The notes below the pieces were generated by a model. That model searched no databases. It was not told the origin of the DNA and saw only the letters and a list, made by a program, of their open reading frames with translations. A DNA stretch of 64,000 nucleotides from Cryphonectria parasitica EP155 (taxonomy: Eukaryota; Ascomycota; Sordariomycetes; Diaporthales; Cryphonectriaceae), in NCBI RefSeq assembly GCF_011745365.1, contig NW_024468909.1:3224001-3288000 (forward strand), in the 5' to 3' direction. Shown here in pieces: positions 11,614 to 22,967 of this stretch. Made by a program: the position numbers and the translations under genes. How positions within the stretch are numbered: position 1 is the stretch's first letter; each line of letters begins with the position of its first letter.

Positions 11614-12806
11614 GGTCACAGGCAGCCAGGTACGGTCCCAAGCAGGGTTATTGACATGGTCGCATGAACAAGGTCATCATCACAAGAGGGATAGAGCCGT
11701 CGCCGGCGCATTGATGATATACGTATCAGGTAGGAGACAGAAACAAGCCAGGCTTGGTTCTACAACAGGAAGACTGACTTGGAATGAAGTCCTTGTGTCG
11801 TCAGTATTTAACATCAGGGGTCGAGGAAACCGGATGATTGGATTATAATTGCTCGGATTTAGCTTCGATCTACTACTACATTTGCTCCATTGCTGAGAGG
11901 GTTGTTTGAGGTGGGCACGTCGATCAGTGAGGTTTCTCGTTGGACGGCCAAGTAAGACTTGAGTAGGCTGTGCAATGAACTTCGTCTTGACTGTATGGCG
12001 ATTAAAGTAACGATGAACTCAATAAATCTAGATAGCCTTGTAATGATGATAAGTATACCTCGCAAGAAGGTTCTGCTCTATGTGTATATGTATATGTGAA
12101 TATATACACCTGTATATTCAGATCAACATGTAGACAAGGTTTGATGCGTAGTATGTAATCAATCTGGCCTCACCCTAGAAAGGATTGGGGTGGGATGAAT
12201 GTGTGGCTCGTGTCGAGTTTCAGTGGGGCCAGCTCCCAATTTTAGTGGCACACCGCCTCAGCAGGCGGAACCAGTGCCTGGGATCTCACACCTAGAACCT
12301 GCCAAGCCCTGTACGTTGCAGCCACTAGCCGCTTTCCAATGTCCTGCGAATCCGGGGGGGAATGGCGCATGAAGTTTTGATAGGGAAGAGAGACGTTCCC
12401 GTAATAACCTAACACATATGCCTCCCTTTTATTCTTGCCGTCTTCAGTTTTACCTCTTTCTTTGACCTGCTGCTCTGACGCGTCTCCCTCCCCATCCTTG
12501 GTACCAACCCAACCCACTCCTTCGTCTCTTGTCGACAATCACGACGAGCTCTGTGCGATCTTCGGTAATCGAACAAGCTTCCAAGAGTCTCCACCCAATT
12601 TTTGGCCTCTCCGTCTCAAGTCCACCCGAAAAGCCATCGACTGGCATCTGCACTCGACGACCTCTTCAGTCCCTTTCGCCCTCTCTGGACAACCTCCATC
12701 TCGACCACCATCTCCACCAGACGTCGCTCGTTATATCACTGCGCTCGACCAGACAGAGAGAAGAGAAGAGAAGAGAAGAGAAGGAGACAGGAAAACCGCC
12801 GTCGCG
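11614..12806. other. Intergenic region and GMT leader
   Basis: About 1.2 kb. The part after 12420 is C/T-rich and ends in GAGAA repeats (about 12759-12783) just before the transporter ATG, typical of a fungal 5' leader. No gene seen. Confidence 0.5.
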
Positions 12807-14249
12807 ATGTCTACAGACAAGAAGAGCGATGACTTCGTGGTCCGGATCCCTGACCGGAGCGACAGCTTCCAGGAAGAGAAGGACCCCTTCCTCGCCAGGA
12901 CGCCATCGCACCGCATCTCCCACACCCCGAGCTTCCATGACAAGTTCGCAAAGATCCAGAATAGCCCCGGCACCTCCATCCTTGCCTACTGCCTGTCGTC
13001 CATTTCTATGACCGTCGTCAACAAGTACTGCGTCTCGGGCAGGAACTGGAATCTGAACCTGTTCTACCTTGCCGTGCAGGTATGATGGCCTAGCACCTGC
13101 CCTCCCTGTTCCTCCCCGGTGCATCAATGTTCCCTGCGCATAGGAATATGGGGCCTTGAGAAAGCTGACATTCCTGGCGCCAGTCTATCGTATGCATCAC
13201 TGCTATCTTAATCTGCAAGAAGGCTGGGCTCATCACCAGCCTTGCGCCTTTTGACAAGGACAAGGCCAAGAAATGTACGTCCTGAATGGAAAGAGCCTGA
13301 ATCTGTCTCACATGTAGGAAGGAAAGGGGAAACGAGGCAAACATACTGACCGACGACTAGGGTATCCGATCTCCGTCCTCCTCGTCGGCATGATCTACAC
13401 GAGCACCAAGTCCCTCCAGTTCCTCTCCGTCCCCGTCTACACCATCTTCAAGAACCTGACCATCATCGTCATCGCCTATGGCGAGGTCCTCTGGTTCGGC
13501 GGCGAGGTCACCCCCATGGCCCTCCTGTCCTTCGGGCTGATGGTGGTCAGCTCCGTCGTTGCTGCTTGGGCCGACATCCAGGCTGCCCTGGAGGGTGGCT
13601 ACGATGCGAGCGTCAACGTGTCGACCCTGAACGCTGGATACGCCTGGATGGGCATGAACGTGTTCTGCACGGCCTCGTACGTCCTGACCATGCGCAAAGT
13701 CATCAAGAAGATGAACTTCAAGGACTGGGACTGTATGTATAACAATAACACTATTTGTGTATGGAAACCCCTTTGGCAGCGCAAAGAGACTGACATACTA
13801 TCTTGACAGCCATGTTCTACAACAACCTGCTCACGATCCCCACCCTCATCGTGGCCTCCCTGATCTTCGAGGACTGGAGCTCCACGAACCTCGCCCTGAA
13901 CTTCCCCGAGGAGTCCCGCAACACCTTGATCATTGGCATGATCTACTCTGGCCTGGCTGCCATCTTCATTTCGTACTGCTCGGCCTGGTGCATCCGCGTG
14001 ACCTCGTCGACGACGTACTCTATGGTCGGCGCGCTCAACAAGCTGCCTATCGCCATCTCCGGCCTCATCTTCTTCGCCGCGCCCGTCACCGTCGGCAGCG
14101 TTTCGGCCATCTTCTTGGGCTTCGTCAGCGGGATCGTCTATGCCTATGCCAAGATCCGGTCGTCGGCGCAGAGCAAGATGTCTCTGCCCACGCAACAGCC
14201 CGTGATGAGCGCGAGCGCGCAGAGCAGCAAGGACGCTGCGAATGCATAG
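12807..14249 (+). CDS. VRG4: Golgi GDP-mannose transporter
   Basis: Four exons, 12807-13079, 13184-13274, 13361-13732 and 13810-14249, encode 391 residues, the usual VRG4/GMT length. Joins fall between Q and S, within W122 and within S246, and each restores a continuous family sequence. Two signature motifs are intact: [13 protein letters not shown] (from residue 151) and the nucleotide-binding GALNK (319-323). About ten hydrophobic segments are visible. The protein exchanges cytosolic GDP-mannose for lumenal GMP in the Golgi membrane and so feeds mannosylation of glycoproteins and mannan. The ATG is the first in the frame with a sensible N-terminus; the open frame upstream is leader. Gene symbol follows the yeast orthologue. 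Confidence 0.95.
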
Positions 14250-15425
14250 GAGTAACGCTGTGTGGTGAAGATGGGAGAGTTGAGACGTCTTGCGCCACCT
14301 GCGGGTGGAACATTGCAGCTCTCTGTTATGAAGGGACCTCTCTTGAGGTGCGTTGACCAGGCGTTGGAGCCAAAAAGTGGGGGACATCTAGTGTGCATTA
14401 GATCTAGGTCTCGGTCCAATTCTTTGTATATCCATTTTTCTCAGGTCCCGCCTGTCCACCTCGATCGGTCTCTTGGTATAGAGCAGGTAGACGAACACAC
14501 AGACACACACTCACAACAAGCGGCATACATGCATGGTTTTTGAATAGGTAACGATTTGAGGCCATGCAAACACGAAGGGAACACATACGACATCTTATAT
14601 GGCGTTCAAATGGGTTTGGACCAAGACAGGGTGGTAGAGGAAAGGGTTCATGTGCTTTCCTGATGCGAAGACGAAGTAGTCATGAGACAAGGGAGGTCAC
14701 CAGTTCTCTGGAGGGGGTGGGGAAAATGAGTCCGAGTGCTATGTTTTTAATATTTCCGCCAACCTGCCTATGAATCCTTCTATACATATATATATTTAAT
14801 CAACGATCTTATGAGAACGTGGTTGAATGTTCCGTTTTTTTTCAATCTGAAATCAGCGTGGATTCGTTTTGATCTCGCAACTAAAAGGAGGAGAGCATCA
14901 TTTAGGTGGGGGTTTTCTGGCCTGACTGCCAAGATGTGAGGCTTGTGGTAGAAAATGCCAAGGCTGGCCAACAATGTAGTGGTCGAGTCCTCGTGGGATG
15001 GTCCATTGGTTGCTGGTCCCACATGTCAAAAAGGCATTGAGTATTAGTGCCAAACTGTCCCTGTGACATCACCTGCTGTTGGCAGCCCTTGGAGCTCTGA
15101 CCCAACAAGCCCTGCTACTGCAACCGTTGCACAAGGTCATGCTTTCCTCTACTTGTGCACGCATCACCACCAAAGCTCACAACTGCCACAACGCAGCAGC
15201 TTCTTGCCTTGACGGAAACTTCCAGGAGACTCATATTTACGTTGGGCTTCCTCTTTAGGTGCTGAGTTGGTGGTTCTAGAGCTCCTTTTTAGGCTTGGCA
15301 CCTTGAAATTCGCAGCTCCCAAGGTATGGACTGACGAGACGAGCATCTCTTCTCTCCCAACAAAAAACTGCCTTCACGACAACATTTCCCCTGAGCAGTC
15401 CTCCTTCTGCCTACCGCTGCCAAAG
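14250..15425. other. Intergenic region GMT / ALE1-like
   Basis: About 1.2 kb with the transporter 3' UTR and acyltransferase promoter. An AT-rich stretch occurs at about 14780-14840. No gene recognised. Confidence 0.5.
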
Positions 15426-17430
15426 ATGTTACCCTTCATACACGCCCGTAAGCTTCTCATTCACATCCCCTTCTCTAGTGCTATGTCTGGCGCTGCATGA
15501 ATAGATGGACTGACAACCCTCAACAACAACAACAGCTTTCGTCTGGCTGGCAGACTCTGTCGGCGCCGGCCCCGATGAACGTAAGATCTACCTTCACGCC
15601 CCGTGCCTTGTGCGCCCTGCACAACTGTTACTTGGACAACTCCTACCTTTCTTCCTTAACAAGGCTAATACCCAAGTGACGGCGACCTGGAACAGTCAAG
15701 CTTATATTCTCGATCCTCATATCGTACCCCCTCGCGGCCCTTCTCAAGCGCATTCCCGATACGAAACCCGCCTACAAGAATCTCTTCATCGCAGGGTACG
15801 TGGGCACACTTCTTGGTATCAGACTGGGATCGAGTGCGAAGTTACTGACACGAGTTCGTGGGCTAGGACCGGCATTTTCTTTCTCGTCGGCCTGTTCGAC
15901 CTATGGGCTGGTCTACGTACCCTTCTCATCGCTGCAGGTGGCGCCTACGGCATTGCCTACTTCCTGCGCGGCAGTCCCTACATGCCCTGGATCGGCTTCG
16001 TGTTCCTCATGGGCCACCTGAGTCTCAATCAGCTCGAGCGCCAGTTCGCTAACAACCCGGCTGTCGTTGATATCACGGGCGCGCAGATGGTGCTCGTCAT
16101 GAAGCTGAGCGCCTTCTGCTGGAACGTCGCAGATGGGACACTGAGCGACAACCAGCTGTCCGAGTTCCAGAGGGAGAGGGTGCTGGCGGAGCTGCCGGAC
16201 CTCCTGGACTACGCGGGGTGGGTGTTCTTCTTCCCGGCACTGCTGTGCGGGCCGGCGATGGACTTTGCCGAGTACAGGCGGTGGCTGGACACGAGCATGT
16301 TCGAGGTGCCGTCGACGGTGGACCCGGCCAAGAAGCCGCCGACGCGCAAGAAGCGGCGGATCCCGCGCAGCGCCACGCCGGCCATGTGGAAGATGGTGAC
16401 GGGCCTCGTGTGGATCCTGTGCTTCCTCCATTTCTCTGGCTGGTACAACGTGGAGCTGCTCGTGGGCGACGGCCTCGTGCATTACGGGTTGCTGCGGCGC
16501 GTGTGGATCATGCACATGACCAACTTCACGGCGCGGATGAAGTACTATGGCGTGTGGTCGCTGACCGAGGGCGCGTGCATCCTGAGCGGCATCGGCTACA
16601 ACGGCGTGGACCCCGTCACGGGCAGGATCAGCTGGGACCGGGTGCAGAACGTGAACCCGTGGGGCGTGGAAACGGCGCAGAACACGCGCGCGTACCTGGG
16701 CAACTGGAATATTAAGACGAATTTGTGGCTGCGCAACTATATCTATCTGCGGGTTACACCCATGGGCAAGAAGCCTGGGTTCCGGGCGAGCATGGCTACG
16801 TTTGTGACGAGTGCGGTGTGGCATGGGTTCTACCCCGGGTATTATCTCACGTTTGTGCTGGCCAGCTTCATCCAGACTGTGGCGAAGAGTAAGTCGAGAC
16901 GTTGATCTATTTTCCTTGTCTTTTTCTTTTGTTTCCTCCGAAAAATGAATCAATGTCCAGCTGACCCAGCGCCAGATTTCCGCCGATACTTTCGTCCCTT
17001 CTTTATCGACCCCAAGACACAGAAGCCCACTCCGCAGAAGCCTTACTACGACGTCTTCTCCTACCTGGTAACACAGCTGGCCTTCTCGTTCGCGACGACA
17101 CCCTTCCTGGTGCTGGGATTTGCCGACAGCGTCAAGGTCTGGGCGCGCGTCTACTTCTACTGTGTGGTGGGCGTGGCGGCGTCCTCGGCCTTCTTTTCGT
17201 CTCCCGGTAAGTCTTGGACAAAGGCGAAGTTGGAGGAGCGCAGCAATGCCGCGGGGGTCCAGATCAAGAAGTCGGTGAGCACGGAGAGCTTGGCGTCAGG
17301 TGGCAGCCGTGATCACGAGGGAGTTGTCGGGCCGGGGCTGTCGAGTGATGTGGAGAGGGACGTAGGCGAGCTGGTGGGCGAGGCGAGGGCTGCATGGATC
17401 GAGAGGGAGAAGGCCCGAAAGAGGTTGTAA
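15426..17430 (+). CDS. ALE1: Lysophospholipid acyltransferase, MBOAT family (ALE1/LPT1-like)
   Basis: Five exons, 15426-15447, 15536-15580, 15696-15795, 15867-16888 and 16961-17430, encode 552 residues. The first exon is only 22 bp (MLPFIHA); its use is supported because the three small exons together give the conserved N-terminus of fungal ALE1 proteins, continuing into IAGTGIFFLVGLFDLW. MBOAT features are present: NPWGVETAQNTRAYL, NWNIKTNLWLRNYIY, and the putative catalytic His at residue 375 in AVWHGFYPGYY. Multiple hydrophobic segments fit an ER membrane enzyme that acylates lysophosphatidylcholine, -ethanolamine and -serine in the Lands cycle. The C-terminal 70 residues are charged and cytosolic-looking. 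A single-frame reading would miss both ends of this gene. Confidence 0.93.
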
Positions 17431-18568
17431 AAGGGGACTGCGGCGGGGCCACCTGGTGAAGTTCGCCGTCAGTTGAGGCCAGGCGTTTGTATGATGGAGG
17501 TGCCGGGTCTCGGCGCCGCGCAGGTTGCTTGCCATTGCTGTTCCTGCTCCTCCAGATGAGTAGTCTCTGCTGGGGGTTGTCGGTCATGAGGTGATCCAGG
17601 TCTCGCTATGGCATACATACAAATATATGTACTTCTATAGACGATGTGCACATAGTGGAGAAGACGCCTATAAACCAGTTCACAAACTTGTAAAGTGAGT
17701 GAGCCTCGTCCTCAGCAGCCAGAACAGTTGAACGTACCAAAGCTCTCTCATCGACCATAGTATCAATCGACCATCGTAACTCTCCAAGAAGTGACTTGGA
17801 TGGTATTGTATACCTATCATTGTCCAATTTTAGATGACATAAAAAGAGTAGACTATGCAGACCACAGTATAACACCCCCAAGGTCCACACCATAATGCTT
17901 GCTACATAGTAGTGTTTAGTGCTACTACAGTGGATCTCGCCCTGGATCGGGCCGGAGGTGCCCCCCCTGCATCCCCGCTGTACTGATCCCGTACTGACGC
18001 CCCCTTCCCCTATTATCGATACAGCGAAGTGCACTACCTGTTATGTGCTTTAGTATTGAACTAGGTACTGCCGCCCTATCGACAGCTCACCTCTACAGGA
18101 AACCCCTCCTCGACTCCCTTATCGGAGCTCCCGGCCCCTCCACTCCTGCCGGTCAGCCACTTGGTGGTCCTCTGTCTATCTATCTTCCATCTCATCTCTT
18201 CATCTCTTTCTCTTTGGCATTTTCAAGAGAACACTGTCCTGCAACAGCTCGTTGCCTCTGTAATTGATTCTCTGTGTGCCGTCGTCTCTTTGTCTGCCTC
18301 AGAATTCATCCGTGGCTTGGTTCGTTGTACAAATCATCAACCATCCTCCTCCTCTCTCTCTTTCTCCCCCCCCCCCCTCCTTCCCTCTCCTTTTCTCACA
18401 CACGATACAAGAAGCTACATACATATACACATATAATATTTTATCTATCTTTTGCCTGCGAACCTATCGTCTATAACCCAAAAACCTCGCCCTCCTCCTG
18501 TATTCCTCCTTGTTCCTCCTCAGGTTACCACAATCATCACTCTATACAACACCAACCCAAAAAAAACC
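17431..18568. other. Intergenic region and pyrimidine-rich UPRT leader
   Basis: About 1.1 kb. From about 18160 to the ATG the plus strand is strongly C/T-rich, with a TCTCTCTTTC stretch followed by a C run near 18364-18377. This is a typical fungal core-promoter or leader composition. No other gene seen. Confidence 0.5.
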
Positions 18569-19584
18569 ATGTCTCTCCCCTCCAACGTCCACGTCTCGCA
18601 GCATCCGTGCCTCCGCGCCAAGCTGAGCCAGCTCCGCTCCGGCACCACGAGCTCCAAGGAGGTGAAATCACTGGTCCACGAGATCGCCCTCATTGTCGGC
18701 TGCGAGGCGCTGGCGGCTGCTGTGTCTACTTCGCCGGGTCCCAAGGTGAGTTGGCCTTCTGTGTGGCATTTGTTACTATCTTTTCCCCCTTGAGAAAAGA
18801 GAAGGAGGAATGAACGAGGAAGAAGAGGGATGGGTGGTGGGAGGAACGGAGGGGCTAGGACGGGGGAGGGAGGGAAGGGTTGAGGTTGGTTCCAAGTGGA
18901 CGAAGGGGAACAACATGATTCTGCCAACCTTCGTCTCTGTGTGTGGGTGTCTGTATATTCACAATTTCTATGTTTTCCTTGTAGGACAAAACACCCCTCG
19001 GGTTCGAGTACGAGACAACGGTCGTCACACCTGAGACGATATCAATCGTGCCTATCCTGCGGTCCGGCCTGGGCATGGTAGAAGGTATGATGTATCCGCT
19101 CCTCCCAAAACCTCCTTCCTATCCACGCCGTCTACTGACATGAATCCTCTCTTGTTCCCCCCTTCCTCTTTCCCCAGCCATCCAAACCCTCCTACCAACC
19201 CCCGTTCCCGTCCACCACCTCGGCCTCTACCGTGAGCCCACCACCCTCGAACCAGTCGAGTACTACAACAACCTGCCCGAACACATCGCCTCCTCCTCGA
19301 CTTCGACCGCCACCGCCTCCCTCGCCATCATCCTCGATCCTGTCATCGCAACAGGAGGCACATGCGCCGCCGCCATCCAGACCCTTCGCGAGTGGGGCGC
19401 CGAGAGGATTGTCGTCCTGTCCGTCCTCGGTGCCCAGCCGGGCGTGCAGCGGGCTGCGGCCGAGTGGCCCCAGGGCGTGGATATATGGCTTGCCGCTGTG
19501 GATAGCGAGTTGACGCCCGAGGGTATGCTGAAACCTGGGCTGGGAGACGTTGGGGATAGACTGTTTTTGACCATTGGGAAGTAG
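18569..19584 (+). CDS. FUR1: Uracil phosphoribosyltransferase
   Basis: Three exons, 18569-18745, 18985-19084 and 19178-19584, encode 227 residues. Introns are 239 and 93 bp; the first is long for this window. The family signatures are intact: VPILRSGLGM at the end of exon 2, the YREP segment (LGLYREPTTLEPVEYYNNLP) and the PRPP-binding loop LDPVIATGGT at about 145-154. The enzyme makes UMP from uracil and PRPP in the cytosolic pyrimidine salvage pathway. Family sequences usually have TGGS where this has TGGT, a conservative change. Its stop codon is 371 bp from that of the convergent DNA ligase IV gene. Confidence 0.95.
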
Positions 19585-19955
19585 TAAGGACAAGAGGGGG
19601 AGGTGTTGTATTGACGGTCAGGTGCCGAGCCTTTTTCCTCTTCTTATACTTCGGTGTCGAGCAGTAGGAGGCGCATGGCTTTCCCTGGTCTGCTCGTAGT
19701 GATATGTCCGGAGCGCTAGGTGTTATATAAGAAAGATGATGGGCCACTCATCTGCTTTATATTAGGTATTGATTTGATTGAGCACTTGGAGGCTTCCTCT
19801 TTCTGATCGCTATCGACACATGTTGTGACCATTGCCCTCTTCTTCATCTCGACTAGCAGGATAGATTTTGTCGTTAATTTCTTTCATACACTGATTGGAA
19901 ACCTCCTAGTAGATTCGTATACTTTCCAAGAGGCAAGTCGGAAAGAAAACCCACC
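19585..19955. other. Convergent 3' region UPRT / LIG4
   Basis: A 371-bp region between two stop codons. Presumably both 3' UTRs; nothing else seen. Confidence 0.55.
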
Positions 19956-22900
19956 TCAGACGGGTGCATACTCTTCCTCGCTCACACGCGTCTCCTCTTT
20001 CCAGCACTCGCCAACCCATCCCTCAGTAACCACGCGCGGGATCTTCAGCTTCTTCCTCTTGCTGATCTGCTTGCGCACGTCAGCCGCAAGAAGCCTCTCG
20101 TCCTCGACATCACCTTGGCCCACAACGATGACTACATGAGTCACCTCGTCGTCAAGTTCCTCTGCCACCTGTCCATTGCCGAAGCTAACGTAGCTCCTTA
20201 GCCTCGCCATCGTGAGCTCCGAGACCCCATCGACTGCGACCAGGTGGATACGACACCTGCGGAAGACGTAGCCGCGCGACCGTGGAAGCTCGTGCCCCTG
20301 CGCTTCCAGCTGGTCGTAGAAAGCCTCCTTGTTGAAGTGCGACGCAGCAGGCCTGCGCCCGTCCTCGCTCATCTGCGCGAATATCGACCTCAGCTCCTCC
20401 AGCTGCACATCGCGGCAGTAGCTGTCGTTGTACTGGTCGCTGTTCTGTGCCGCGAGGGCCAACATGTCTTCGGTCGCTACCAGGAGGTGGTCTGTCTCGT
20501 ATGGGAGTAGATAGTCGTTCTCGATGCTGTCTAGGACCCACTTGGGCCTGATAATGCTGACCCCCTCGAACTTCTTCACTGCGGCCACGCGCGGCGCATC
20601 GATCCTGTCCGCCAGGGGCACCGCGTCGCCCTCCCGGACCCTGGCCGGGTTTTGGACCACAGTGCCTCCGTGCTCCCTGATCACGACCTCAAGCTGGGTC
20701 TTGGTCATCTTAGGATTCGCCACGTTGCTGGGCACGTAGAATTTCATGCCCACGAAGAGCTTGGACTTGGCGGCGACGTTGGCGATGAACTCAGCCTCTC
20801 CTGGCACCGTGATTCCGCGGTTCTGCCGCTTCGCAGTGTGTCTCCGGTTCTCAATCTCCATTTCTTTCTTCGTCTTGGTCTCTTCTTCCACCTTGCTCTC
20901 GAGCTCCTCCCATCCGTCCATGTCAAGAGCCCCATCATCCCACTTCTTGTCATCTCGGATATTTCGGAAACGAGGGAACCGCAAGGTCTGGCCGACCCTG
21001 AACGAAGCTGTCTTCTCGGCACTAGCAGCCTTGACCTCGATGACAATAGAGTCACTTGGACGGATCCACACATCTGGCCGCTCAAAGTATCTGTCTCCAC
21101 CTGCCAGTTCGACATACTGGCTTGCAGCCTTCGGGTTCCACGGCCGCCACTTGCCCTCCGTGCGGTGCTCTATGAGAGCATAGTCTTGCGCAGTCAGACC
21201 ACCTCCGACTTTGAAGAAGCTGTAGAACGTCTCGGGCCCAGCAATGCCGGCATCGATGTCAGCCCGGCGCGCCCGCAGGCCGCACAGAAAACTGGACTTC
21301 ATGTTGCCACGTCGTCCGGAGCCGTAGTACCCCCCTATGATGACGCAGTCAAGATTCTCGCCATACTCAGTCATGTATTCGGGTTTAACCTTGATCCACG
21401 AAACAGGTCGTTCGTTCAGCCTATATACGGCGTGAGGATTCTTGATCACAAGGCCTTCGGACGAATTCTCCACGATCTTGCGCAGCATAGGTTCAATATC
21501 GCCAGGCGATTTGGTGAGCTTATATGGATGAATCTCAAAGCGTCCGGGAACTTGCTTCTGGATGACTCCAGGTATTTGATTGCCTGATTTGTTGGTGTAT
21601 CCTTCCAGGGCTTTTCGACGGGCATGTAGGGGTTTCTTGGTGAGGTCGTGACCGTTGAGGTACAGGCAATCGAAGGCCCGGAAGAGAGGCCTCCAGCCCT
21701 GTTTATCAAAGGGATTATTCTGCATGTTGAGAGCGGCGGTTTTGAGGGTGCCAAAGGCCAGCATCTTCTGCATAGTTGCATCCCAGGCAATCATTTCTCC
21801 GTCGAGGATACAGCTCAGCACCCCATCATCAAAGGCACCTTTCAGATGTCTCGTAAGGGCTGCCGACTCATCCCCAAAAGACTCACCGTACAGGAACGTG
21901 TAGTTCTTGGCTTTTCGTGACCAGAACCCAAATCTGTAGCCACCAGGGACAGTATCGTCCTCCATCATGTGTAGCTGCATGCGCTCGCCGTCAAGCTTCT
22001 CCTCGATCATGAATTCAGGGTCCTCGCTGGGCAGCCTCAGCTTCTCGACCATCTTTTCAAAGCTGACGGCCACCGAGTAGCTGGCAAGCTGCGGCTGAAA
22101 GCACTGCATGAGGTTCAGGTTCGCCTTGTCCTCCTCGAGTTTGATTTTGGGGCTCCACAGCTCCCAACACACGTGGCGCAGACTCGAGGAGACACTGAAG
22201 AGCCTCTCCCCGTCGTCATGCCACAAGTTCAAAAAGGTTCTCTCCGTCGCGCCGATCTTCATCTGCTTGAGGATAATACGAATGAGCCACTTCACCTCCT
22301 CGGGGTTCATCCTGCGGTAGAACTCCTCAAATATGGGAAGCTGGTCCGACTCCCCGCCTGCGGCCGCCAGCCTGTCCAGAAGCTCATTCACCTCTGCAAT
22401 GCGCATGTCGCCAGGGTCGGTCCTCAGAGGTCGCTTGTCGAGGGCCTCGAAGCAGCGCCCTGCGAAATCGCCTGCCAGGCGGCTGCTTGCGGACTTGCCG
22501 GGCACCTTCCAATTGAGCAGGCTGTGTCCATCTTCTGACCTTGACGAGATCTTCATGAGCTTGATGAGGAGCTTGGCTATCGTCTGCTCCTTGAGCCGAA
22601 AGACCCCCCGCTCGCGGTCCTGGGTGGGCAAGATCAGCCGCATTACAGGGTACACATCGTCACCGACCTCATTACGCCAGTGAGAGAAGAAGCGCTCGAT
22701 GGTGTGGCGACGCTGCTCCGTGTCAGAGGTCTTGGTACCGGGGCGACGTAACTTTGCGGCATGGCCGGTCGCGGGAGGGTTTGTCAATGAATTGAATAGC
22801 GAGGTGGTAAGTTCCGAAAAGAAGAGGGTGGGTGAGTGGTTGTGTGGGCGGTTGGGATACTGAGCATCGAACTCCTCCAGGCTCTGGGCTCCGTTGGCGT

Positions 22901-22967
22901 ACATCATCTGCTCCTCCCGCCTAGCAGAGGCACTGGGCGACCGTCCCCGTTTGGCTGATGGATTCAT
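19956..22967 (-). CDS. LIG4: DNA ligase IV (non-homologous end joining)
   Basis: One intronless frame of 1003 residues from the ATG at 22967. Domains in order: N-terminal DNA-binding domain (about 20-270), adenylation domain with catalytic K324 in EEKLDGERM, motif DGEMIAWD, then EGLVIK and WIKVKPEY, an OB-fold region, and two BRCT domains (about 733-830 and 895-995) flanking the linker that in the family binds XRCC4/Lif1. The size and tandem BRCTs identify ligase IV over ligase I or III. The enzyme seals double-strand breaks in NHEJ in the nucleus. The frame is open for 97 more codons upstream, to 23258; that extension is low in family character and the MNPSAK start fits family length, so I chose 22967. 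Confidence 0.96.
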   Translation of the reverse strand: MNPSAKRGRSPSASARREEQMMYANGAQSLEEFDAQYPNRPHNHSPTLFFSELTTSLFNSLTNPPATGHAAKLRRPGTKTSDTEQRRHTIERFFSHWRNEVGDDVYPVMRLILPTQDRERGVFRLKEQTIAKLLIKLMKISSRSEDGHSLLNWKVPGKSASSRLAGDFAGRCFEALDKRPLRTDPGDMRIAEVNELLDRLAAAGGESDQLPIFEEFYRRMNPEEVKWLIRIILKQMKIGATERTFLNLWHDDGERLFSVSSSLRHVCWELWSPKIKLEEDKANLNLMQCFQPQLASYSVAVSFEKMVEKLRLPSEDPEFMIEEKLDGERMQLHMMEDDTVPGGYRFGFWSRKAKNYTFLYGESFGDESAALTRHLKGAFDDGVLSCILDGEMIAWDATMQKMLAFGTLKTAALNMQNNPFDKQGWRPLFRAFDCLYLNGHDLTKKPLHARRKALEGYTNKSGNQIPGVIQKQVPGRFEIHPYKLTKSPGDIEPMLRKIVENSSEGLVIKNPHAVYRLNERPVSWIKVKPEYMTEYGENLDCVIIGGYYGSGRRGNMKSSFLCGLRARRADIDAGIAGPETFYSFFKVGGGLTAQDYALIEHRTEGKWRPWNPKAASQYVELAGGDRYFERPDVWIRPSDSIVIEVKAASAEKTASFRVGQTLRFPRFRNIRDDKKWDDGALDMDGWEELESKVEEETKTKKEMEIENRRHTAKRQNRGITVPGEAEFIANVAAKSKLFVGMKFYVPSNVANPKMTKTQLEVVIREHGGTVVQNPARVREGDAVPLADRIDAPRVAAVKKFEGVSIIRPKWVLDSIENDYLLPYETDHLLVATEDMLALAAQNSDQYNDSYCRDVQLEELRSIFAQMSEDGRRPAASHFNKEAFYDQLEAQGHELPRSRGYVFRRCRIHLVAVDGVSELTMARLRSYVSFGNGQVAEELDDEVTHVVIVVGQGDVEDERLLAADVRKQISKRKKLKIPRVVTEGWVGECWKEETRVSEEEYAPV

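Noticed and set aside
13757..14356. 199-codon plus frame over the last GMT exon, and the 262-codon antisense frame
   Set aside because: Out of frame or antisense to a clear transporter; no motif of their own.
20185..22683. Long plus- and minus-strand frames inside LIG4
   Set aside because: All are shadows of the 1003-codon ligase frame, which carries every expected domain.
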